A stretch of 64,000 bases of DNA, taken from positions 50,245,422 to 50,309,421 of the forward strand of contig NC_063445.1 of assembly GCF_020379485.1 (NCBI RefSeq), in the 5' to 3' direction. Shown in pieces: positions 1 through 11,146 of the stretch; the first letter of the stretch is position 1, and every line of letters begins with the position of its first letter. Origin of the DNA: Brassica napus (lineage: Eukaryota > Streptophyta > Magnoliopsida > Brassicales > Brassicaceae). The position numbers were made by a program, and so were the translations under genes. The notes beneath the pieces were generated by a model. The model saw only the letters and a list, made by a program, of their open reading frames with translations. It was not told where the DNA came from and did no database searches.

Positions 1-513
1 AAAAAAATCAGAGCCCGATATCCATCCGTAAAATGTTATAGGTCCTTTGTCGCTACTTGATGATGGGCTTTTATGTCTCCAACACTAGACTGGACTTCAG
101 AAAATGTTATAGGTCCTTGTTGATTAATACCTCTAATGTGGTGCCCGGGTCAGAGCCGGCTAAAATGAGGGACAAACGGTGCTACCGCCCCGGATCCAAA
201 CCCGTGTCCCCCCGTAACTTGATAGTTAAGGGCCCAATTTTTTTTATATATACATATTTTTATATAGAAAATTTTAAGTATTTATTAAATTTGGTTTAAA
301 AAGGGTCCTAAAATATTTTACATGTATATAATTTGTTTTTATCAAAAAATTTACAAAGCTGTTGCTGATAAAAAAAATTAAATATAGTTAAATTTTAATT
401 AAAAATGAACATTAAAAGCGTAATTTTTTTTCTTTCATAAGTCCAAATAAATGTTGAGCCGGCCCCGGGCATCGCATGGAGAGAGTCAAAGAGGCTCGGA
501 TGAGAGAGTGCAA
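1..513. other. AT-rich flank left of the Helitron, no gene seen
   Basis: No convincing coding potential was found. The stretch has a G+C-richer part (about 140-230, with a short open frame lacking recognisable motifs) followed by AT-rich DNA. An 18-bp direct repeat (AAAATGTTATAGGTCCTT) lies at about 30-47 and 101-118. A CCCCGGGCATCGCATGG-like string near 465-480 faintly resembles a Helitron terminal hairpin but has no CTRR end after it. Confidence 0.5.
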
Positions 514-957
514 TCACACAAATAATAAAAGGAGCATATACTGATCAGAGAGCCTGTCCACGTAGGACAATAAAATCCACCAATCAGGAGTTCTTTTTTT
601 GACACGTCATCTCTGGTGTTTGTTGTTGGACTTCAATTTTTTTCCAATGAAAGAATGTTAATGTGTTGGTCCAGTAAGCCCATCTCTATTGCTTTGGCTT
701 CTTCTTCACGCCGTCGTGAGGCGAGAGCCTCGACGTTTTCCTTTCTTTTTTCTCCAGATCCCGTTTTGCTAGATCGAATTGTGAGACCTTTTGTTTTCCT
801 CTCTTCGTTTTCCGTTTCGAGATCTGATCAATCAATACGTTCTCCACTTTCTTTCTACATTTAATCTGATTTATGGATTCTCTCATCCTTTTGCGTTCTG
901 ATCTCATTTATAAAACTCTTACTTTGAATTTTATTTCGATCAAACTTGAATATCGCG

Positions 958-3900
958 ATGAGTTCGAACGGAAAATTGACGTTGTCCGGTGATCCGAGTT
1001 CGAAGAAACAAAGAGGTGTTGGGGCTGACTCCTTTCCCGGAACGAACAAGTCCATCGGCAAACACGGTGGCTCTTCGGGCCTCTCGATCGGCGATCCCTA
1101 TTCGAAAAAATCCAAAGGCGATGCGTCTGTCTCTTCTCCCGGTCTGAAAAAACCCATCGGCGCGGCGGGTGAATCTTCCGGCGTCCCCACCGGCGTATCT
1201 AACTTGAAGAAAGCTAATGGTAAGAGAACCCGTGTATTTCGTTATCTTATTATAAAATCTGAGGCTTTGTGATTTCTCAGACAATGATAACGATCATACT
1301 TATTCTGCAGGTCCGATAGTTGAAAGGGCGAAGTCAGATTTATCCTCCGGCGTTAGGGGCAAAGCCGATGTCTCCTCTGACGTCAGGGGTAAAGCTATTG
1401 TCTCCACCAACGTTGGGGAAGTGATGTTCTTCAAAGATGTGAAATTCGGTCCTCATGAAGGCGAGGTGAGGTTTCGGTTGATCCACTTTTGGGAAGCTCG
1501 AAATGTTCTGACGAAGCTTCTTCTCGGTCTCGAGATGCTTCTCATCGACGAAGAGGTATAAACCGAGTTATTTTTTATGTTATAAGTTAACAAATTGTTT
1601 AAACTACAAGCTAAGATATCATTTTAGCTTCAAACTTATCTGTCTATTCCGAGTTGATATTTTTAGAATCAAATATATATTGATGCACTTGTGTGATTTG
1701 CTCTACGTTTTTAGATCGTTATTACTGTCTCGCTTGTGTGATTTGCTCTACGTTTTTAGATCGTTATTTATATCAACAGAAACGTTTTTGAACTTACTGA
1801 ATTCATATTGCCTGTTGAGTATCTTTAATATCTTTGTTCACCTTTTCAGATATTTCCTGTCTATCTTTTCTAATATAACTCTTTCATGTTGTTAACAGGG
1901 AACTGTTATCCAGGGCTTCATCTCATCTGCAAGGATTGAAACCTATTTGCCACACATGACAGTGGGTGGCATTTACAGACTCAACAATTTTTTCGGGTCT
2001 AGACATAAGACTTTGTACCGAGTAGCTGAGCCAAGTGTCGTTATCACCTTCTCATCGACATCCGCTCTCTCTGTTCTGGAGAACAGTCTGGTATGTTTCC
2101 CTGATGACCGTTTCCGGTTCCATGGATATGAAGAATTCAATGCTGCCTGCGACTTGAAAGGAGATCTCTATGGTAAGTTCTCACAATCATTCCACCCCAT
2201 CATCATATGTATACGATGATGTTTAGTTTATTTTTGGGTTTGTCCAATCTTATATATATAGGTTTCATTGCTGCGAATATAGTATATAAAGTATTGAATT
2301 TGAATGATGTCTTTTGCAGATTATGTTGGCCACATCAAGCTTGTGAATGGGCAGGTTCTCAATGACAGTCTCGTGCTAGATGAATCTGAGATAGCTTCAA
2401 CTCGCCGCGTTTTGCTTCATGTGCAAACACATGAGTAAGCTAATACATATCTTCTTCCATTTTCATATATTGTTTCTCTTACCACACGTGTTTTGGATGT
2501 TGTAGAGGCCCCGTTATGAAGCTATACCTATGGGACAAAGCTGCTTTCGACTTCAGTGAAAAATTTAAAGCATCTGGAGGAACTGCAAAAGTTATTTTAG
2601 TCACCACACTAAACCCGAAATGTTTTGGAGGTTTGTATATCAACTTTTGTTTATTGTTTAAGAAGATACTTAGGATGGTTAATGATTCTTAAATGTGTAG
2701 TTTAGCTTTGAGGAATAGAACTGCAATCGATTGGATTTGTAGTTTAACAGCTTTGAGCATTTGTAAAGTCTGTGAAGCATTAAGTGTTGAGTAACTCGAT
2801 AGGTTCTGGGTATCATAAATTATAGATGTGCATAGTCTCTTCATCTTAATTTATTAAGATTTTTGATCTGTATTACATCATTGGAACTGGTATAGGTGCC
2901 CTATCTCTATCTTCCATGGCCCCATCACGGGTATTCATGGACAGTGATGTCCAAGCAACCCGAGATTATTTCACTTGGTAAGCATATTGTTTAACATATC
3001 TTCATTGTTTTCCAGTATGGTACTTATGCTTTGACATTGTCTTCAGGTTGGTCTCAAACTCAGATGTCGCCAACAGAGTTGATGCAGACGTTGTCACTAA
3101 GACTGAAACAGTGACCATATGCGAACTCTTTTCTTATATGAAGCAAGCAGCTGCCAAGGTAGTTTATTACCAATGGATAACACATTAACTATGATAGTCT
3201 CTGTTTCTCATTTAATTTTAAAACTTTTTTGCAGGTTGCTTGGTTTGAGTGCATAGCGACCGTTGCTGATGCTGTGCACGGTTCAAGCTGGTATTACATA
3301 GGCTGCGGTGTGTGTCACACTAAGGCAACCAAAGGGCCTACCACCCTTATGTGTAAGAAGTGTGGGAAGAGTGATATTGTCGGTGTTGCACAGTAAGTTA
3401 ACCAAATTTGCGTATACTTATTCTTTCAAAGGATTCATTATTCATATGCTCACGACACAGGTTTCTAGCCAAGATCTCTGGGTACGATAAGAGTGACCAG
3501 GCGTTTTTTGTTCTCCTTGGTGATGCTGGTCACTAGTTGACTGGAAAGAAAGCCTCTGAATTGGTTGAGAGCTATTTTGAGGTAATTACAGACCTGCCCA
3601 TCTTTGTTATTTGAAACTGTATTCTTACAATATAGTTAGAAATGTGTAGTGACAATTGTTTGAATGTATGTTAGGCCAATGAGAGTGTAGGAGATGATCA
3701 CATAGTTCCAGTGGCTCAAGCTCTGTCTGATACCATAGGACAGACTCGCAAGTTCATTGTGAAAGTATCAAATCACAATTTGACTGGCAAGACCCAATCT
3801 TTGACTGTGACAAAGGTGCTCCTTTCAGACGATCCAGAACTTGAAGGCGAGTTGGAGGAAGATTCGATTATCCCAGCCGCCCAGAAAACTTTGGATGATG

Positions 3901-4004
3901 GAGGTGCTGAGGATGATCCTTCCATGGACTCTAAGGGCGAAAAGGTGAAAAGAGCTGCTGAAAATGATGAAGCAGATGCTCCTAAACGAGCCAAATGTGG
4001 CTAG
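958..4004 (+). pseudogene. RPA70-like OB-fold protein of the Helitron, one nonsense codon
   Basis: This encodes a relative of the large subunit of replication protein A, a single-stranded-DNA-binding protein. Ten exons with GT-AG introns join in frame: 958-1219, 1311-1555, 1899-2172, 2320-2434, 2506-2630, 2896-2977, 3047-3158, 3235-3392, 3461-3581 and 3675-4004. They total 1824 nt (607 residues plus stop). The N-terminal ~120 residues are a low-complexity Ser/Gly/Lys region. Residues ~135-350 resemble the DUF223/OB-fold pair, including VILVTTLNPK. Cysteines 429, 432, 445 and 448 (CGVC...CKKC) form the zinc ribbon of the RPA C-terminal OB fold. The acidic tail ends in a basic KRAK patch. A TAG at 3534-3536 (codon 483) interrupts the frame where relatives have a sense codon, truncating the protein after the zinc ribbon. 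The ATG at 958 was chosen because it is the first in the open frame. Confidence 0.82.
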
Positions 4005-4798
4005 GATGTTTAAAGTGGTGGTGCTTATGGTTACTAGACGTTTATGATTTTTTAATTTTCAATTTCAAACTTCATATTTGCAACAATTGAATGTCTTTCT
4101 TGAAAACTCTTTTTGGTTAACTTATGTTATTGCTTTCTTTTTAAGTTTGATTTTGCTCCATATATTTGTTTCGATACTCATCTTAAAAAGCATAAAATGT
4201 TTGATATATACTATATCTGAACATGCACCAAAGCCCTACAAAGGGCTAATACCATATCAACAAGGGAATGAACTGAAGCTCATGATCATATTTTTGAATT
4301 TTCCATTTCTTGCTAATCAAAATCTGTACGATAGGTTTTAAATTGAGGCGTCTTTCACATGCTGTTCTGTTCCTCTATTAATGTTTTCGTATGTTTATAA
4401 GACATTCTTATAAACAAACACGTAATGTAAATAATATTATATGAATACATTTTTCTCAGCCTCTATCTACTCCTATCAATGAAAAGTTATTGTAAATGTA
4501 AACATCCAATCATAACATATTTATGCTAAACATAAAATTATTATATTCTCACAATATTCCATTCCTAAACACAATATATTTAATCTCATCTCAGATTTAT
4601 ATTAAAAAAATGATAAATAAAAAAACACACACCAAAATGCTGAATTTGCAGACAAAATTATAAGTACTTCAGCTGCTATTTCTGTTTTGAAACAATCGCA
4701 TAAACTTGAATTTTCTTAGTTTTGGAGATGCAGTTCTTTCATTCCAAACAAAACCATTAGAAGTTATTATTATTAAAATCGACTATCAACACACTTTT

Positions 4799-4826
4799 CC
4801 GTGCATCGCGCGGAGAAAAACTCTAG
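4799..4826 (+). other. Helitron 3' terminal hairpin and CTAG end
   Basis: CCGTGCATCGCGCGG at 4799-4813 can fold into a 6-bp stem (one G-T pair) with an ATC loop. It is followed by AGAAAAACT and CTAG, then T. This is the canonical Helitron 3' terminus, where the hairpin ends rolling-circle transposition. Confidence 0.85.
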
Positions 4827-5314
4827 TAATTCGAGAAGTGCAATAATTGGGAGAGACAAAGTACATCATTCAGAATTAAAAATCCAGATATTAAAAGCAA
4901 AATATTTTGGTAGTTGGTTAAAAATCAACTTAAATAAATAATTGACAATATTTTAGAAAAAGAAAACTAGTGTTCTGTTCAATCATACCCATATAGGATT
5001 TGGTGGAATAATTAGGTTCAGTGTACTGAGTGGAATCAAGATAAACGTGTTTAACCTTTCCAACGTTTGTTTTGGCAACGAATCAATTTGATATTATTTG
5101 AACAATTTCCAGTAAGATAAAAGTTTGTACTTGAAGATGTCAAATCACGTTACATTTTTTGTATCTACATTCTTTTTTTTTTTTAATTTCCCTTTCATAC
5201 AACATTGTTGGATTAGCATGACAAGATACAATCGGTCACAAGATGTAGTTTCATAGTACAATGGATGCAACAATTTATTGTAAAGTCATGAAAGACTTAG
5301 TTTAAAGTGATCAA
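4827..5314. other. AT-rich intergenic region downstream of the P450 gene
   Basis: No gene was seen. It lies between the Helitron end and the P450 stop codon and probably holds the P450 3' UTR on the minus strand in its last 200-300 bases. A T-rich run lies near 5170. Confidence 0.6.
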
Positions 5315-5988
5315 TTATATTACATACTTCACAGGAACAAGTAAAAGTTCATTTTTCTTGCTCACATTTAGTCCAGGAGACTCTTCCATGTCGATATCTT
5401 CAACCTCCATGCCTTCTGGTAATTTCCAGTCAAAATGAAACAACATATTAGCAAGACCAAACTCCACCATTGATGTCCCCATGTATATTGCTGGACATAG
5501 TCTCCTGCCAGCCCCAAATGGCAACAACTCAAAACTCTGCCCTTTTGGGTCAATGTTGTTATCAATAAATCTTTCAGGGAGAAACATATCTGGATCTTTC
5601 CAGGTATCAGGATCACGCCCTATAGCCCAAACATTCACATAAAGCCGTGTCTTGGGTTGAATCTGGTAGCCATTGATCTGAAATTCAGACATTACTTCTC
5701 TTGGAACTATAAGAGGTGCTGGAGGGTGTAGCCTCCATGTTTCTTTGACTACCATTTTCAGATAGTGGAGCTTCTCTATGTCATCCAAGGTTATCACTGA
5801 CTTGTTCCCAATTTGATTTCTTATTTCGGATTGAACCTTCTTCATTGCTCTAGGGTTTCTCATAAGTTCTGTCATTGCCCATGTCATTGTTATTGCAGAA
5901 GTGCCTATGCCCCCAATAAGAACATTCTGTAATCAGATATAAAATAAATGTTAGAATCCTCAGGTAAAATTCTAAGGGTTGCCAATAT

Positions 5989-6020
<32 letters not shown>

Positions 6021-7001
6021 TTTTATCAACTCAAATATTTATATCTATAGTTACCATTAAGATTGCTTTGACATGGTTTCTTGTGAGCTTCCCATATCCA
6101 AGAACAGATTCTTCTTTCTGAAATCTCAAGAGCAGATCCACAAAATCTTCCCTACCTTTCTCTTTTTCCTCTTTATGCAAATCAAACATTTGTTCATAAA
6201 AAGCATCAAGATCTCTCACACTCCTCTCTCTCCTCCCTTGTAAGCCGGTGAGCCGGTCGACGATCCAGCCGCCGTTTGGGAAAAAATCCGAGGCAGAGAA
6301 GCTCCCAAGAAACAAAAATGCCTCGTTGATGAACTTGTCGAATCTATCGCTGTTGAGTACAGTTCCATGGAAACTCACACCAAATGCTGCCCTGCAAATC
6401 ACGCCAACGGTTAAAGAAAGAAACTTCTCGCTCAAGTTAACTGGTGTTTTCTCTTGAGCTGATTTGGCGACTATGTCTATCAGCTTCTTGACTTCCTCGT
6501 CCCTGATGGGTTGCATCGTGTGAACTCGTTTAGGACTAAAGACTTCTTGCACACACAGTTTCTTGACTTCTTTCCAGTAATCATCATAGGGAGCAAAAGC
6601 AATATCCAGATAATTGTAAGAGAGCTCTCTTGGCCCTGAGAAATGATCCTATATGTGAATAAAGAAAAATTCTGTAGTATGTGTTGAGTGAGTGTTATGG
6701 TACCTGCTAAGCTTGGACGGCTACAACAATGGAGGTCATGAATTTTCAGAGCTTGTTTAGCTGTTTCAGAGGAAGAGACTACTACAGTTGGGACTCTTCC
6801 AAGCTTCAGAAACATCACAGGACCGTACTTTTTGGAGAGTTTCCATAGGGATTGATGCGGTAACTCTCCGAGCTGGTGTAAGTTTCCGATGATCGGTAAA
6901 CCAGGTGGAGATGGTGGTCTTCGTTGCTGCTTCTTGCGTTTAAAGGCGGCGAGAAGAAGAATAGTGACGAAGAGAAGTGATAGAAACCAAATAGTAGCCA
7001 T
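5315..7001 (-). CDS. Cytochrome P450 monooxygenase, CYP71 family (CYP71B-like)
   Basis: This is a haem-thiolate monooxygenase of the plant A-type clan, anchored in the ER and fed electrons by NADPH-P450 reductase. Such enzymes act in specialised metabolism; the substrate cannot be read from sequence. Three exons (7001-6704, 6635-6055, 5926-5315) join in frame to 496 residues, a normal length. Visible features are a hydrophobic anchor (residues 1-20), a basic stretch, the proline hinge PPSPPG (29-34), I-helix GGIGTS (298-303), ExxR (355-358), PERF (410-413), and the haem loop [10 protein letters not shown] with Cys437. Odd points: the usual I-helix acidic residue is Gly301, and the residue after CysPro is Ala instead of Gly. 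Intron 2, before the I-helix core, is at the position usual for A-type P450s. The 68-nt first intron, after RPSLAG, is unusual and was placed because it restores the frame. No stop or frameshift is seen. Subfamily assignment is tentative. Confidence 0.9.
5990..6024. repeat. (AT)n/T-rich microsatellite in P450 intron 2
   Basis: About ten AT dinucleotides are followed by a 14-base T-rich run (A-rich on the gene strand), inside the second intron of the P450 gene. Confidence 0.9.
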
Positions 7002-7050
7002 ATAGTTTTCCTAAAAATGATGATGATAATGATGAAGGAGGCTTGCGATC

Positions 7051-7060
7051 TTATATATAC
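7051..7060 (-). promoter_or_regulatory. TATA box of the P450 gene
   Basis: On the minus strand the sequence reads GTATATATAA, about 50 bases upstream of the ATG at 7001. This would place transcription start about 20-25 bases before the ATG, giving a short 5' UTR. Identified by motif and position only. Confidence 0.55.
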
Positions 7061-7515
7061 ACATTTTTAGCATTGTGGTCATTTCTCTGGTTTCAACCTT
7101 TTTTTTTTCCCTTCATTTTCAACCCTTTAAAAGAAACTAATATAGTTGAAACTTGAGAATACATTATAAATTCTATTTTTACCAAAAAAAACTAAATACT
7201 CTCTTCAATTCCACTAATTTGAAATATAAGACAAGACGTTAATATAATATTTTGAAGTCTTAAGTTATTAACTAATATAATTAAAGTTTAAATAAAAATA
7301 AATAAAATATTGGATTAATTATTTTTCAATAAAAAAATTATCTCTGCTTTTATCACTTCAAAATATTCTTGTTTTATCAGAACATGTATATTCTAAAATA
7401 CGTAAGTGTCCCAATACAACAAAAACACCAGATAATGTAATACAAAATAGATCAAAAATTAATTTTATGAAGTCTAATTAATATGTAGAATTGTATAAAT
7501 ACAACTTAAATAAAT
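7061..7515. other. AT-rich upstream region of the P450 gene
   Basis: No gene is visible. Very AT-rich, with a polypyrimidine run near 7100-7115. It presumably contains the P450 promoter, though no other specific element could be identified. Confidence 0.6.
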
Positions 7516-8537
7516 TAGGGGTTTTTGCCAAAACTAACCCACAACTTGATTTTAACCCCAAACTTATACCCAAACTTGAATCAAATGCAAAACTAACCTA
7601 AAAGCCTAGTGAAATTACAGCTCAGCCCCTTGTGACCAAACAAAAAAACAGAAGCCATTTTTACGAATATAGCCCTAGTAAATCGTCTGAGTCGTCTGAG
7701 ATGTTGGAAGTCGTCTGGACGACTGAAGTGTAAGTCGTCTGGTACCGGTTTATTTTAAAAATAATTTATAAATCTTGTAAAAAAATATTTTGATGCATGA
7801 AAAATAAAAATCAAGTAATTATAAACAGTTTTAAGTGATATAAATTAAGATATGATAAAATTGATTTGTTTTGAAGATAGATGAGTGGAAGTAGTGAATC
7901 ATGAAATACTTTGGTTTAGGAGTTTGGCAAACATATGTTGTAGTATTGTATGTATTGTTATGGTTAGATTTTGGAAAACTAAAATGTTTTTTTCAAAAAT
8001 TAGTTTTCACCTATATGTGTTTATTTATGTGTATAGTAAACACTTTTCAAGTTTGATTTGATTTTATGAAGTCTTTAATTAGATAATTAAGTTTAGGGGT
8101 TATGTTTAGGGTGTGGACGACTTATATTTTAGTCGTCTGTTGAATAATTTACTCGGACGACTTACATTTCAGTCGTCTGGTGAAGAAATTAAAACAGATG
8201 ACTTACATGTAAGTCGTCCAAATATTCCCGCCTAAAATTTTTTTAAAAAATTATTTTTCCGCTTAAATAATTTAAACCAGAAAGTCTTCTATTTTAGTTT
8301 CCCGCTAAAAATATTTAATTTCCCGCTAAAAATATTAAACTCTTCTGGACGACTTACATGTAAGTCGTCTGTTTTAATTTCTTCACCAGACGACTGAAAT
8401 GTAAGTCGTCCAGGAAGTCGTCTGAGTAAAAAATATTTAATCTAATTGGATTTTTTGTCTCCCTATATAAAGAAAAATTTACACATTCTCTCTCCTCCTC
8501 TCAAATGGCTGCAACAAAAATGTAATGTTCATCATTC

Positions 8538-8880
8538 TAAAACTCTCCAACCTCTCTCTAATCTTTTTGACTTGAAAACACCAAACTTTATATGAATTTT
8601 TCAGTTTTGTCTCATGTATTTCTTATTAATCTATCTCTTTTACAGGTTTTTAATCAAATGATATTCATCTTCCATTAATTTAAAGGTAAATCTATTAATT
8701 TTAGATATGTATTTTTGTGTGTTCTATAAATGTAGATTTATCTAATCTTCCACTCATTTTCTCTATTTTTAAGTCATTTGAACGTTTTTGGATATGCAGG
8801 TTTTTCAGATCTGGATTTGATATGCAGGTTTTTCAGATCTGGAAGACTTCTTGGACGACTTACCTGTTAGTCGTCTGGAC
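8538..8880 (+). repeat. Direct segmental duplication, copy A
   Basis: This ~340-bp block starts near AACTCTCCAA (8541) and ends at CTTACCTGTTAGTCGTCTGG. It recurs about 620 bp downstream at 9161-9501 with scattered substitutions. Both copies lead directly into a GTCGTCTGG minisatellite, so the duplication probably included part of the array. Confidence 0.85.
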
Positions 8881-8896
8881 TTCTTGGAAGTCTTCT

Positions 8897-9055
8897 GACA
8901 AAGTCGTCTGGACTTCCAGGAAGTCGTCTGGACTTCCAGGAAGTCGTCTGGACTTCCAGGAAGTCATCTGGACTTCCAGGAAGTCGTCTGGACTTCAGGG
9001 AAGTCGTCTGGACTTCCAGGAAGTCGTCTGAACTTCATGGAAGTCTTCTGACGAA
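8897..9055 (+). repeat. 20-bp minisatellite, GTCGTCTGGACTTCCAGGAA type
   Basis: About seven near-identical 20-bp units run from about 8903 to 9042, differing by single substitutions. They are flanked by degenerate units (GAAGTCTTCTGACAAA). The absence of spacers and the surrounding TIR element argue against any CRISPR-like reading. Confidence 0.92.
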
Positions 9056-9160
9056 GTCTCCCTTTCATAATAGATCTGAGCGTTTTGGTAAGTTCTTATG
9101 TCTGATTTTTCTTCATTTGGGAACTTCTTGTTGTATAAAGTTCTTACTTTTTTCCCAAAC

Positions 9161-9501
9161 TAAAACTCTCCAAACCCACTCTAATCTCTTTGACTTGAAA
9201 ACACCAAACTTTATATGAATTTTCCAGTTTTGTCTCATGTCTTTCTTACTAATCTATCTTTTTTGCAGGTTTTTAATTAGATGGTACTCATCTTCCACTA
9301 ATTTAAAGGTAGATCTATTATTTTTAGATATGTATTTTTGTGTGTTCTGTAAAGGTAGATTTATCTAATCTCACTCATTTTTTCTGTTTTTAAGCCATTT
9401 GAACGTTTTTGGATATGCAGGTTTTTCGGATCTGGATTTAATATGCAGGTTTTTCAGATCTGGAAGACTTCTGGGATGACTTACCTGTTAGTCGTCTGGA
9501 A
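9161..9501 (+). repeat. Direct segmental duplication, copy B
   Basis: Second copy of the block at 8538-8880, in the same orientation. Shared strings include CTTTATATGAATTTTYCAG and ATGCAGGTTTTTCAGATC. Confidence 0.85.
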
Positions 9502-9770
9502 GTCGTCTGGAAGTCGTCTGGAAGTCGTCTGGACTTCTTGGAAGTCTTCTGACAAAGTCGTTTGGACTTCCTGTAAAGTCGTTTGGACTTCCTGTAAAGT
9601 CGTCTGAACTTCCTAAAAGTCTTCTGACAAAGTCGTCTGAACTTCTTGGAAGTCGTCTGGACTTCTTAGAAGTCGTCTGGACTTCTTAGAAGTCGTCTGG
9701 ACTTCTTAGAAGTCGTCTGGACTTCTTAGAAGTCGTCTGGACTTCTTAAAAGTCGTGTGGTCTTGTCTAC
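9490..9770 (+). repeat. Compound 11-bp and 20-bp minisatellite
   Basis: This begins with about four 11-bp units (GTCGTCTGGAA), passes through degenerate units, and ends with about five 20-bp units of GTCGTCTGGACTTCTTAGAA. It uses the same core motif as the array at 8.9 kb but a different homogenised variant, implying independent amplification after the segment duplication. Confidence 0.9.
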
Positions 9771-10324
9771 TCAAGTGGAATCCAAGCTTGTCTTTGTAGA
9801 GGAATGATCTATAATAGTTTTGTTTGTGGTCTGTTTTGTGAATTGCATGTCTACTCTTTTAGTTGTGAATTTTTTGTAAAATCAGTAATAATGTTTTCCA
9901 AGATGTATTAAATGTGCTAACAATGTGTTTACACATTTACAAATCAATGAAATAATAGACTTCAGTAGCCTTTTTCTTATCTTTGGATCTCTCATATGCA
10001 ATAATAAACTCCAATGGCCTTTTTCTCATCTTAATAAACAAGAATGTTGGTAGCTTTATATTGATACAACATTTTAAGAAGTATTTTAACCCTTCTTCCA
10101 ACTCATAACAATAGTCATCATTATTGTCTATAACAATAATACTTAAGAGATGGAAACAAACAATAGTAACTAGTCTTGAAGTAAATAGAACATATTTTGT
10201 AAATATGAGTTTTACATATCTTGAAGTTACTTATCACTCTTAAAAATACAAGTTATTCAAAAACTAACGTAGAAGACTTAAAAACTAGCGGAGAAGACGC
10301 AGACGACTTCAATCTAAGTTGTCC

Positions 10325-11146
10325 AGACGACTAAACTATACGTCGTCTGGTCAACACAGAAGTTATTTTTGCAATTGACTTTGAAATCTGTTATTTTGGA
10401 CGACTGAAAAATAAGTCGTCTACTATTGTTTGGCTAAAAAAAAAACTCCAAAAAAGCTAGACGACTTACATTTCAGTCGTCATAGGTTAGTTTTGCATTT
10501 GACTGGATAATTTCAGAAGTTTGACTTTTCTGGACGACTTACATTTCAGTCGTCTAGTGAAAATTAAAATAACAATATTTTTTTAAAAGTAGACGACTTA
10601 CAGTTAAGTCGTCATAGGTTAGTTTTGCAATTGAAAAAAAAAACTTCAAGATTTAATTATATACAGACGACTTATAATTCAGTCGTCCACGAGACGACTG
10701 AAATGTAAGTCGTCCAGGATTTACGAGGTTTGACCAGAATCTCAGAAAAAAATCCTGGACGACTTACAAGTAAGTCGTCTCGTGGACGACTGAAGTATAA
10801 GTCGTCTGTGTATAATTAAATTTTGAAGTTTTTTTTTTCAATTGCAAAACTAACCTATGACGACTTAACTGTAAGTCGTCTACTTTTAAAAAATATTATT
10901 ATTTTAATTTTCGCCAGACGACTGAAATGTAAGTCGTCTGGGGAAGTCAAACTTCTGAAATTATCCAGTCAAATGCAAAACTAACCTATGACGACTGAAA
11001 TGTAAGTCGTCTAGGTTCTTTGGAAATTTTTTTGAAACCAAACAAAAACAGACGACTTAACTTTCAGTCGTCTCAGGTTACAGATTTCAAAGTCAATTGC
11101 AAAAATAACCTCTGCGTTGACCAGACAACTTCCAGGTAAGTTGTCT
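10325..11146. repeat. ~0.8-kb imperfect inverted repeat with a ~27-nt loop
   Basis: Left arm about 10325-10722, right arm about 10750-11146. Anchors agree on one centre near 10736: GTCTGGTCAAC (10345-10355) pairs with GTTGACCAGAC (11116-11126), and GTCCAGGAT (10712-10720) pairs with ATCCTGGAC (10752-10760). Intermediate blocks such as ATAGGTTAGTTTTGCA also pair in order. A transcript in either direction would fold into a ~400-bp hairpin. Smaller palindromes (ACGACTTACATTTCAGTCGT) are nested within each arm. Confidence 0.9.

Larger units (their letters stand above)
514..4826 (+). mobile_element. Non-autonomous Helitron carrying an RPA-like gene
   Basis: The proposed 5' end is TC at 514-515, in the context TCACACAAATAATAAAAGG, which resembles the TC...TATTAAAAGG starts of Brassicaceae Helitrons. 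The proposed 3' end is a G+C hairpin (4799-4813), a short AT-rich tail and CTAG at 4823-4826. The flanks read A before and T after, as expected for Helitron insertion between A and T without a target-site duplication. The element carries an RPA70-like gene, a cargo known from plant Helitrons, and no Rep/helicase gene, so it would depend on an autonomous partner. The last 0.8 kb after the gene is AT-rich with no second gene. The 3' end is better supported than the 5' end. Confidence 0.75.

Noticed and set aside
57..299. 80-codon open frame at the left edge
   Set aside because: No motif, no homology recognisable, AT-rich tail; looks fortuitous.
4078..4341. 87-codon frame with hydrophobic stretches after the RPA-like gene
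   Set aside because: It begins at TTG, not ATG, and lies in AT-rich Helitron tail DNA; hydrophobicity comes from T-rich codons.
8717..9031. 104-codon frame ending in Trp-Thr-Ser-rich repeats
   Set aside because: It is a translation of the 20-bp minisatellite; no start context and no relation to known proteins.
8897..9770. CRISPR-like look of 20-bp repeats
   Set aside because: Units are contiguous without unique spacers, and the DNA is plant nuclear.
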